Positions 41,166 to 49,563 of a stretch of 64,000 nt of DNA are shown here, in pieces. The translations under genes and the position numbers were made by a program. Every line of letters starts with the position of its first letter. The first letter of the stretch is position 1. A model generated the notes under the pieces. That model did no database searches, had not been told where the DNA came from, and saw only the letters and a list, made by a program, of their open reading frames with translations. The stretch is from Ophiobolus disseminans (taxonomy: Eukaryota > Ascomycota > Dothideomycetes > Pleosporales > Phaeosphaeriaceae): positions 682,001 through 746,000 of the forward strand of contig MU006229.1 in assembly GCA_010093685.1 (NCBI GenBank), in the 5' to 3' direction.

Positions 41166-41689
41166 CCCTGCGCTACTCGATACATTATAGACTACGGCGA
41201 GGCGGGTGTTTCGCGGCGCCAGCGTTGTAACCAACAATAGCTCACAAACAGTGCATAAACACTGAAACACCCACTTGGTCAGCCTTTAGGGTGGGTTTCT
41301 TCGAATCCTGTGCTATTACTGCCTACAATTCCGTTGGCCCGAATAGAGCTCCTTTGGTGCATGAAGCAAATAGATGTTGAAGGACATGAGATTTGGGGAT
41401 CAGTCAGCCTTCAATCAACCACTTTACTCTGCACAAACTATCCATTCAATAATAGACATGTCGTCATATCGCCAACGTTTATTGAAAAGGAAAAGTTGAG
41501 TAATGTGGACCTCCTCTACTCAGAAAAACCAATCCTGAAACAGGTCAGTCATTCCTGAGCCACAATCTTTCAGTTGTAGGCTAGTTTCTGCCCGCGCACT
41601 AACTCAAGCCATGGTACACCCCTGACTCACAATAAATGTTGCGTCGCCATCCAAACTTTGCGGACTGCTTACCAGGACTAATGATGGCG

Positions 41690-41730
41690 TACCTAGGTAG
41701 TAAAGCATGATTAAAGCAACTACCTAGGTA
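41690..41730. repeat. Two TACCTAGGTA palindromes 31 bp apart (copies 4 and 5)
   Basis: Exact copies at 41690-41699 and 41721-41730, start to start 31 bp, in front of the second pseudogene. The intervening bases are AT-rich (GTAAAGCATGATTAAAGCAAC). Confidence 0.9.
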
Positions 41731-41855
41731 TGACTGGAAAGTTTACGGATATACCTGGAGTGACTCATGCACAACCATGAACCTTTGGCGCACAACTTTC
41801 GAACAACGTATTTGACGCCACCAGAATTCTTCTAACGAGAGTCCACACCCTCATC

Positions 41856-43599
41856 ATGGCTTCCACAAACACCAAATTTGCGCACTAGAACAGCTTTCCC
41901 TTCATGATCAAAAAGACCGCGGAACAGCTACAATCACCATTGTTCAGTCTGCCGCGCGAACTCCGTGATCTCATTTACGAACACTACGTGTTCGAAAAAA
42001 AAAGGGCTAATGTATGATCCTAATGCGAACAAAATGTTCTGCATGACCCGAACCCCAGGTCCAAGGAGACTTCCTCAATCGAGCCTCGGACTCACCTGTC
42101 GGAAAGCGGCCGAAGAACTGAAAGGCGTTGCCTGGAGAGCGAATACAATCCATTTCGAGACGCTGTGTTCACTGGACGATGGAGCTGATTATCGTGGAGT
42201 GCGGTCAAAAGCAGGCCGTTTGAAATGCCGTAAGTAATCGTCGCGCGCGGCATGCAAGGCATCCGCTAATATTGGGTTCGATAGTTTTATTTTACACCCA
42301 GACACAAAAAGCTCGCATGCTCATCTGCGCTGCTGCGCTCCTGCAGACAAACGACTTTGAAGAAGTCAGTCAACGCTTTTCGACCGTCGCCCACTATTTC
42401 AGTGTCCATCTTAAAGATGCTGTGGAAGATCGATAAGACTCTTTGAGTGCAAACTCAGCGTCCATGTGTGATTGGGGAGATATTGACGGAAACGATGAAT
42501 TTGAAGATGCGCTCCGATTCTTGTTAGGAAGGGCGAACAGTAGGGACTCGGACAGATTCATCTCGCTGGTTGCAGGACTCTACGGCCTGGTCGCTCTCCT
42601 ATTCAACCAACCACGTTCGAGCGACCATGCAGAAACATCTTCTTCGGCGGAGCTCTCGACCTTGTATTTGCGTGGAGTCCAGCAACATGGGACATACCAG
42701 ATGAATCCATGTTAACGTCCTTGGAAACTCTCTTCACAGAACCTTGGAAGGTGAACATGGCAGACAAGCGAGCAGCCACGCCGGAGGGAACTATATTCGA
42801 TGGTCCGAATGCGTAAGTGTTGCAAGCGCAGTAAGTACGGTATAACTACTGCCTTGTGTCTCACGATCCTAGTCTGGGAGAGACAGAAGCCAACGCCCAC
42901 TCCAAGGCCGGAAACACGAAATGGTACTTCTCAGCAGCGGCTGTAGTTGTTGAATTTTGTAAGTTTTGAGAAAACTCATCAAGGCATATTCTTACTGACG
43001 CCACAATAGTGAAGCATCTTCCAACCCACAAACGACAGTATCTCCGACGAATTGAGCTTCATGAAGACTTCAAGTCAGTCAACCGGCCTGAATACCACGC
43101 GAGGGGCCTGATACAATATTGCGTTGAGAACCTGCTGCTGCGTATTGAACGCCATATCGGGCTTCTCTCAAACATGTTGCCGTTGACCTCGAAGTACGTA
43201 GATCGACGAGGTTCGGTTCAGTGGAGATCCCAGAGTAGCTCGAACTGGATAAAGGGCGAAGAGGCCCTTTACGCGACTTGGGACTGGGTTGAGGAAGCTC
43301 TCCAATTATCTGCTCGTGGCATGCCACGACAATGCTTCAAGCTTACCATCGACGGGTCCAATCGAGAAGCCCAAGAGGCATGGGACCTTATCAAACACGT
43401 CGCCTTGTTGCAAGAAGCCATGAACTTGTGGGGAGCGTACCACGAGAAAGAAGCCGGACCAGTCAAGTCTGACCCATACAGTTTCTACTCTCGATGGCCA
43501 GTGCCGTGGTATATGCCTGCGCACTTCCCTCAGACTATTCGAGATATCATGCGAGGCTCGTCGATTGTGCGCTTTCCTGGCACGGACAGTGCGCCATGA
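41856..43599 (+). pseudogene. Decayed hypothetical protein gene, copy 2 of a tandem pair
   Basis: ATG 41856 begins MASTNTKFAH and hits TAG at 41886-41888 where copy 1 has Trp (AHW), so the lesion is TGG to TAG. The frame continues NSFPFMIKKTAEQLQSPLFS, LPRELRDLIYEHYV. An A9 run at 41995-42003 causes a shift into the frame with KKGLMYDPNANKMF, then GNTIHFET-like sequence and AGRLKC. After an intron-like GTAAGT...GATAG (about 42231-42285) the next exon (LLFYTQTQKARMLICAAALL) carries TAA at 42434-42436. Another shift near 42605-42640 leads into NIFFGGALDLVFAWSPATWD. After two more intron-like gaps, the last block 43009-43599 is intact (LKHLPTHKRQYLRRIELHED to IVRFPGTDSAP). Exon order and motifs match copy 1, so it is a paralogue. 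Some of the last exon could still be expressed. Confidence 0.78.
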
Positions 43600-44259
43600 A
43601 ATGCACAAGCCTTCTTTGAAGCTCGTAAGAACTGGGAAGAACTGGATTGGCGAATAGATTGGAAGGAGAATGTGGTATAGGCAGGCCAACCCACGACGTT
43701 CTATCATGATCTTCGAGCGTGTTACAGGATCGAGCCGGAGACGGCAGCTGCAGAGTGAGAAGGTGTGGAGTCGCACCGGGACGCCGCAATGTGGAAGGCT
43801 GCATGGTTGGATTACGAGCAGATTGCAGAGAGTAGATAATAGAATATGCCGATGTAGAACAAGTACCGCTCATGTTGATCCGAGCTTCGTGCTGCTCACA
43901 GTAGGTCCCTTACCAAAAGTTCGCGAACAAGAGACCTTCTTAATTTAAGCTTTTCTCTATATAACAACGACAAAGAACTTCGCAAACTTAATAACTAGAG
44001 TTATGGTGTAGCTTCTTCTTTATAGTTCTACTATTTTAAACTTCAAAAATAGAGTGTATTGCTGCTATGCAGCCCTTCTAAAAAAGCGACTTTGCAGGTT
44101 GGCACTCCATCACGTGGTAGCGTCGCCGAATGGACCTTCCTCAGCTGCAACACCGAACCTCCAACACTCGCTGCCCATCGCGCCTAACACCGCACCCGCA
44201 AATCACATATTCCACCATCAGCACTGCCAGCTGCGCTTATCCACGAACCGCTCCATCTC
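43600..44259. other. Intergenic region with an AT-rich block
   Basis: No gene. 43935-44065 is strongly AT-rich (TTTATAGTTCTACTATTTTAAAC and similar), unlike the neighbouring genes, and could be a relic of a mutated repeat. The right part is the promoter and leader of the EFM4 gene. Confidence 0.5.
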
Positions 44260-44988
44260 ATGCCCGGTCCCACCCACCTCACGCCCTCGGACCTAGGACA
44301 AAAGTCGTACTGGGACTCGGCCTACACCACGGAGCGCCACAACTTCGATGCCAATGCCTCGGACGAGGGCACCATATGGTTCAGCGACGCAGGCGCCGAG
44401 GAGCGCATGCTCGCCTTTCTCGAGCAGCTGAGCGACGAGGGCACACTGCAGAAAGAGGCCGCCGATGAGGGCGACGGTGAGGCAGCACGCTTCCTGGACC
44501 TCGGCACGGGCAACGGCCATCTGCTGTTTGCGCTGCGTGAGGACGAGTGGTGCGGGGCTATGGTGGGCGTCGACTACTCGGCGCAGAGCGTGCGCCTGGC
44601 TGAGGCGATTCGCGACACCAAGGGCGAGGGCTACGGCGACATTGCGCTGCACGAGTGGAACATCCTGTCGCAGTCGCCTGGCACCTGGGTGGGCGGCGGC
44701 TTCGACGTGGTGCTCGACAAGGGCACCTTTGACGCCATCTGCCTGTCGCAGGACACGGATGCGCAGGGCCGCAGAGTATGTGAGGGCTACAGGGAGAGGG
44801 TCGAGCCGCTGGTCAGGCCGGGCGGCCGCTTCCTCATCACGAGCTGCAACTGGACCGAAGAGGAGCTCCGCGAGTGGTTTGAAGGCGGCCGCTTCAGCTT
44901 CGCGGGCAAGGTCAAGTACCCGAGCTTCACGTTCGGCGGCAAGACGGGATCGAGCGTCGTGACGTTGTGCTTCCAGAAGACGCGCTGA
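44260..44988 (+). CDS. EFM4: eEF1A lysine methyltransferase (EFM4/METTL10 family)
   Basis: One exon, 242 residues from ATG 44260. It opens with the family signature LGQKSYWDSAYTTERHNF and EGTIWFSD. The SAM-binding motif I is FLDLGTGNGHLLFAL (about residues 77-91), the acidic post-I residue sits in MVGVDYSAQSVRLAE, and the catalytic-face motif VVLDKGTFDAICLS (DKGT) is diagnostic of the EFM4/METTL10 group. PLVRPGGRFLITSCNWTEEE and a final FTFGGKTGSSVVTLCFQK complete the Rossmann fold. Yeast Efm4 methylates Lys316 of eEF1A in the cytosol. Its stop is 18 bp from the stop of the convergent EFM7 gene, which modifies the N-terminus of the same protein. Confidence 0.92.
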   Translation: MPGPTHLTPSDLGQKSYWDSAYTTERHNFDANASDEGTIWFSDAGAEERMLAFLEQLSDEGTLQKEAADEGDGEAARFLDLGTGNGHLLFALREDEWCGAMVGVDYSAQSVRLAEAIRDTKGEGYGDIALHEWNILSQSPGTWVGGGFDVVLDKGTFDAICLSQDTDAQGRRVCEGYRERVEPLVRPGGRFLITSCNWTEEELREWFEGGRFSFAGKVKYPSFTFGGKTGSSVVTLCFQKTR

Positions 44989-45006
44989 GCTCCCTACTAC
45001 CGCTTT

Positions 45007-46029
45007 CTAGTCTACATGCCCACGCTTTAGGCGAGCCACCACCAGCCATTTCTTGCGCTCCCCAATGTCCTCGCGCCCGCCGTCGCGCTCCTTCGCCCAC
45101 GGCCGCCGCTGCCCGTCCGCCTTCATCTCGTATATATCCTCCACCGCGAGGCCCTGCTGCGGCACCACCTCCTCGAAGAAGGGCGCCACCTTTGCGCGCC
45201 CTGTGTGGAAGCCCGCAATACACAGGACACGAGCACATGGGCTGGCGGAGAGAAAGTGCAGCATTGACTTGGCCAGGTTCTCGTGCTCCCAGGGCATCCA
45301 CAGACAGTCTGCGGCGAGGATCCGTGTGAAACCGTGTGCGCGTACCGTCTCAAAGGGTGAGCTGGTCGAGCCCCATAGGTGACCTTGCACCGTCACCGTC
45401 CGTTGTGCCATGGCAGGGACGTTCTTCGCTACATTGGTCTCGATCGCCTTGAGAATGGGCGGGGCGGGGTAGTCAGTTATCGCGACCTGGATGGTTAGCT
45501 CAGAAAATATATGCAAAGGGACTTGTCGACTCACTTCGTTCGCTCCCGCGAGCACGCTCATAACACCACCCAGTCCTACGCCTGATCATGCCATCAGCCT
45601 ACTCCTGTCTTTCGTGTCTTGCTACGTTCAGCCCAACGCACCTGCGCCCAGCTCCAGCACCGTCTCGCCCCTCATCGCCCACTTGGCCTCCTCCTCGGCA
45701 CTGACCCACCACTCGCCGTCTTTCCAGCCTTCACTCTCGTCGGCCTGTTGTATCGCTCGGCCGCCCACCAGCTCGCCCATGAGCACCCCTGCGTTCCACA
45801 AGTAGTGCGCAAACTTCCTCCGCTGCTCCTCACCATTCACGTCCGCCGTGCAGAATTCCAGCTCTCCATATCTTGCATTCTTGTATACGATGGTGGTGTC
45901 GGGATCGTCGCCGTGCTGATTCTGCAGGTCGTCCGTGAAGATGCTGCCGAGCGTGGAGCCGAAGATGTCTTCGGGGGTAGGCACGTGCGAGATAGGGTGG
46001 CGCAGCGAGATGAGCGAGGGGAGAAGCAT
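45007..46029 (-). CDS. EFM7: eEF1A N-terminal/lysine methyltransferase (EFM7/Nnt1)
   Basis: Three exons, complement(join(45007..45486, 45535..45581, 45642..46029)), 304 residues. The phase-1 intron (60 bp, donor GTGCGT) joins GETVLELGAGA to GVGLGGVMSVLAGANE; the phase-0 intron (48 bp, donor GTGAGT) leads into VAITDYPAPPILKAIETNV. The second intron is open and divisible by 3. EFM7 features: DIFGSTLGSIFTDDLQNQHG near the N-terminus, HYLWNAGVLMGELV, motif I ELGAGAG, post-I TDYP, the ILAADCLWMPWEHENLAKSM block, and LCIAGFHTGRAKVAPFF. Yeast Efm7 (261 residues) methylates the N-terminal Gly and adjacent Lys of eEF1A. The start at 46029 matches the family N-terminus. Confidence 0.9.
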
Positions 46030-46284
46030 TGGTGCGCCTGAGAGTCAGACGTCGGTTGAGATGGGGGACAACGCTGGCGCAAGTTGATGGTTTGAGATGA
46101 TGCAGCTGATGTAAGCGCGGGGCTGCAGTCGCATGTCACAGATTAGCGAGCCACAATCCTGGTCCCGGGCGCATGCAGGGACGCTTAGCGTGTAGCAGCA
46201 ACATATCGTGAGATCATCATCGACCAAACACCAACAACCACTTCTTGCCCTGTACCACCGACATTCCCTTCGCAACGATCCATC

Positions 46285-46873
46285 ATGTCGTCTCTCTCCG
46301 CCTTCAAATCCCCAGCAACATACCACCTCCTCAGGTACGTGCTCTATCCCTATTCTCACATCACCACACTCACTTCGCAACAGCTATGGCACCCTCCTCG
46401 GCTCCACCGTCTTCCAGTCTTTTATCGGCGGCATTGTAGCCTATCGTGCCCTTCCACGCCCCCAGTTCTCTGCACTCCAGAAGAACATCTTCCCGCCATA
46501 CTTTACGCTACAAACTCTTGCGCCACTTGCCATGTGGTTTACATATCCACGTTCGCTCATGACTGCCTTGACTTCCTCATCCGCTAAAACCCACGATAAA
46601 TTCAATGCATACCTCATTGGGACGATGCTGGCGACTGCTGTGCTCAACCTCGTGTATGTCGGCCCGCAGACAACCGAGATCATGCGGCTCAGGAAGCATC
46701 AGGAGACGAGGGATGGGAAGAAGAGCTATGATACTGGACCACACAGTGTGGAGATGCAAAAGTTAAACAAGCAATTTGGAATCCTACATGGCGTTAGTAG
46801 TATGGTTAATATGGTTGGGTTCGGAGCGATGGTGTGGTATGGAGGCATACTCGGGGAGACTATCAAGTTGTGA
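46285..46873 (+). CDS. TMEM205-like (DUF4149) membrane protein
   Basis: Model join(46285..46334, 46384..46873), 179 residues. The 49 bp phase-2 intron (donor GTACGT, acceptor CGCAACAG) rebuilds YHLLSYGTLLGSTVFQSFI. The DUF4149 pattern is clear: SYGTLLGSTVFQSFIGGIVA (helix 1), RALPRPQFSALQKNIFPPYF, LQTLAPLAMWFTYP (helix 2), YLIGTMLATAVLNLVYVGP (helix 3) followed by QTTEIMRLRKHQE, then LNKQFGILHGVSSMVNMVGF (helix 4). Length fits the fungal family (about 180). Human TMEM205 is linked to drug resistance; the fungal function is unknown. It is divergent from EFM7 (255 bp between start codons). Confidence 0.88.
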
Positions 46874-47154
46874 AAGGAGTGTGGAATGAGGTTATGTATT
46901 CGGGAGAAACGTGATTAATGTACATGATTAGTATGTATTGGGCATTGTCTGGAGACGTGTACATTCAAGAGGTGGCGGTGGATGCGTTTGTCGATAAGTT
47001 CAAGGTCAGTGGGTACAGCATTCAATGCCGCGTTATCTGAGGGCAAACACCCCTCATATCAAGCATCAGCACCATATTGCCACCTCTTCCCCACTCCATC
47101 ATTCTCACGCCCTCTGTCAAGAACTCGGCCCGATCCCTTCGACACATTGCCACC

Positions 47155-47699
47155 ATGGCCTACACTACTTCCTCGCGCCCTCAACACACCACACCCACCG
47201 TCAATCCGCCACCACCGCCTCCTCGACCCCTAAACCTACCGCCAAAAGATATCGAATACCGTCAACTCATCTCGCGCGCCGTAACGCAGCGCCTCCATTC
47301 CCCTTCCCTCGATCTCCCTCCCGCAATTCCATCTTCCGACAGCCTCCTAAACTGGGAACTCGCCGAACGCCTCCTCGCCCGCGAAAAAGCCAAACAACAC
47401 ACCAAAGCGCTCGGCATACAATGGGGTAAATACATCCTGTCCTGTCGGTATCCGCAACCGCGAGACTGGTACTTACAAGCGAAATAGATGACTTCATCCA
47501 AGACGTTCACGCCTCGGAACTCGAAATCCACACACTCACGCCGACGCGCTACGAGGCGCCCAAGCACGCAAACGCTCGTGCTGGGGAAAGGAACCAGCGC
47601 TTTGTGTTTGATCAGGAGGGGTTTGATGAGTATGGAAGGGCGCAGTTGGCGCAGGTTGGTGTTTTGGAGGTTTGGGGAAGGGCGAGGAGGGGGCTGTAG
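47155..47699 (+). CDS. Conserved hypothetical protein, Pro-rich N-terminus
   Basis: Model join(47155..47425, 47488..47699), 160 residues. The 62 bp phase-1 intron (donor GTAAAT, acceptor CGAAATAG) joins KALGIQW to DDFIQDVHASELEIHTLTPT. The N-terminus has a polyproline stretch (NPPPPPPRPLNLPPKD), then a helix-rich part: EYRQLISRAVTQRLHSPSLD, LLNWELAERLLAREKAKQHT. The C-terminal part has ERNQRFVFDQEGFDEYGRAQ. No membrane segment or signal peptide. I do not recognise the family. The intron phases and the conservation-like composition support a real gene. The weak donor means the junction could shift. Confidence 0.65.
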
Positions 47700-48270
47700 G
47701 GAGTGTGTAGGATTGTGGGGGGTGGGTGGAGATGTTTGAAGGGTTTTGGTTGTGCTGGTTTGGTTGTGCGCTAGTGTGCATGCACTGGTGTAATATCGTG
47801 TCACGTTTCTGGAACATTTCTCAAATGAGCCTCACGGATCAAATATCCGTGAATTACGAGACCTAGTGATCAGTTGCTACTTCGGGTTATATCAGCGCCA
47901 GATAAAGATCTGCAAGGCGGGAGGCGGTGTTCAAGAGCTAGTCAGTGTTTGTGGTGGCTGGATCGAAGTACCCAGAAAGTGTACTAGCAGGATCCCAAGT
48001 GAATGCACCGGTGGTCTTTCGTATTGAAGGTGACGTAAACTTCCGCAAAGACTTTCATTGCTCTGCCCAAGCCCCCTCCCACTACAAGAGCTCGCACTCC
48101 CTTGCGCTGCCCTGAAGTTCTCACCCTCAACTTCCTCTACGAATTTCTTGTCAACTCACCTAAAGATACTCACAGCAACTCTCGGCTCCTCAACAGTCGA
48201 ACATTTGTAAGACGACCAATTTCTTATTTTACGTAGAAAATACTTCTCCTGACAATAGGAAGTCTTCGGA
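47700..48270. other. Intergenic region and leader with an intron
   Basis: No gene. A likely 5'-UTR intron of the next gene spans 48207-48258 (donor GTAAGA, branch CCTGAC, acceptor ACAATAG), 12 bases before its ATG. Confidence 0.5.
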
Positions 48271-49209
48271 ATGTCTTCTACTCCTTCTTCCTCCTATGGA
48301 CGTCGCTCGGCTTCCCCATCACTGGCTAGCATGTCCATCCAAGACAACCCAGAAGGCGGTCAAGGCTACATGCGCTCCATGAGCCGTCGCGATCGCGCTC
48401 TCCTGACACAGGGAAAACTCATCACGTTCATCGACCATCGCGGTAACAACGTCATGGAATTTCCTCTTGCGCTCTTCCACGCCGCATTTAGTCGTAAGGA
48501 CCTCTTAGTCGACAACAAGATCGTAGTCCCACAAGAGCTCGACATTGTGCAAGTCAAGCGATTGCTATCCCTAATGATGAAGGTCGCCATGGCCTCGCAC
48601 GTCAGTGAGCTGCCACCCACGGAAAACACATACGTAGATCTACAATTCCACTCCGCCGCCGAGGCGCTGGGCATGTCTTCCTTCACCCAGAACATTTTCG
48701 GCCTCTACTTCAAGCGCGTCAACAACAAAGTCGCCACGGTCCCCAACATCGAAGCCATCGCCGCAGTCACCACCCCGCCCGGAAACAAAATCTTCAAACA
48801 AATGTCTTACAAGCTAGGCATCGAGTACTTCGAACACAAAATCGCCAACCGCGACGACTTCGAGCGTTATCTGCAGACGAACTCCCGCCTCCGAGACGCC
48901 GTGAACGAGGTCGTGGCGCACAAGCAGGTTGCTGTTGATCGCCAGCGCCAAAACGAGGAGAGCCGTCTCGCATTCGTTGAGCGTGAGCGCAAACGCGAGG
49001 ATGAGGCCAGGTACGAGGCGCAGCGCGAAGAGCGCAATAAGGCGGACAAGGCAGAAAAGGAGTTTGAGAAGTTCAAGCGCGAGGAGCGCAAAAAGAAGGA
49101 TGCTGGTTTCGTTAAAGCTATGCTCGAAAAGAAACGCCTTGGGCAGAAACTTAATGCGGAGGAAGCGCGTGCGCATGAGAAGCATTTTGGCAAGGCGGTG
49201 CCTTATTAG
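48271..49209 (+). CDS. BTB/POZ-like conserved fungal protein
   Basis: One exon, 312 residues from ATG 48271. After a Ser-rich N-terminus (residues 1-45), residues about 46-200 look like a fungal BTB-type fold: LLTQGKLITFIDHRGNNVME, FPLALFHAAFSRKDLL, VQVKRLLSLMMKVAMASHVS, TYVDLQFHSAAEALGMSSFT, and FGLYFKRVNNKVATVPNIEA. The rest (about 215-312) is a highly charged helix (ERERKREDEARYEAQREERN) that should form a coiled coil. Function unknown; similar proteins are common in Dothideomycetes and rarely studied. The BTB label is an inference from pattern rather than a clear motif. A second gene with related architecture lies at 52114. Confidence 0.75.
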   Translation: MSSTPSSSYGRRSASPSLASMSIQDNPEGGQGYMRSMSRRDRALLTQGKLITFIDHRGNNVMEFPLALFHAAFSRKDLLVDNKIVVPQELDIVQVKRLLSLMMKVAMASHVSELPPTENTYVDLQFHSAAEALGMSSFTQNIFGLYFKRVNNKVATVPNIEAIAAVTTPPGNKIFKQMSYKLGIEYFEHKIANRDDFERYLQTNSRLRDAVNEVVAHKQVAVDRQRQNEESRLAFVERERKREDEARYEAQREERNKADKAEKEFEKFKREERKKKDAGFVKAMLEKKRLGQKLNAEEARAHEKHFGKAVPY

Positions 49210-49563
49210 GGAAACAGCAACTCATGTCTGAGAGGCGACTTGGGCTTCAGATGATGGGAATACGGGGACACTCTCATGCTCAATCTTTTGGTCTGTTGTT
49301 GTGAATCGATTTACGATGAGTGGGCATTTTCAGACGAGTGAGCATTCAGGTGGGATCGTTGTGGTGAGCAGTCAGGAGGTTTAGAGCCACGGTATACAGC
49401 CATTCATTGGACCCGAATATCCGAAAAGACTGCATACATCAGGTGAACAATCACGAAACTTATTGATGACGTTGAGGGTAGGGTGAAAATAGCTTTCCGA
49501 AATTTGGATTTGGCAAAAGGTATTGACGTGTTGCTGCGTATTTGTACCATCTATCAAGCCAAG
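49210..49563. other. Convergent 3' intergenic region
   Basis: About 350 bp between the convergent BTB-like and archaemetzincin genes. Nothing else seen. Confidence 0.5.

Larger units (their letters stand above)
40890..41855. other. Intergenic region between tandem pseudogenes
   Basis: About 970 bp, AT-richer than the flanks, with three of the five TACCTAGGTA palindromes. The short frame 41310-41558 has no ATG or domain. No gene. Confidence 0.5.

Noticed and set aside
41281..41310. TTCGAATCC-like motif resembling a tRNA B box
   Set aside because: No A box, acceptor stem or cloverleaf could be built around it.
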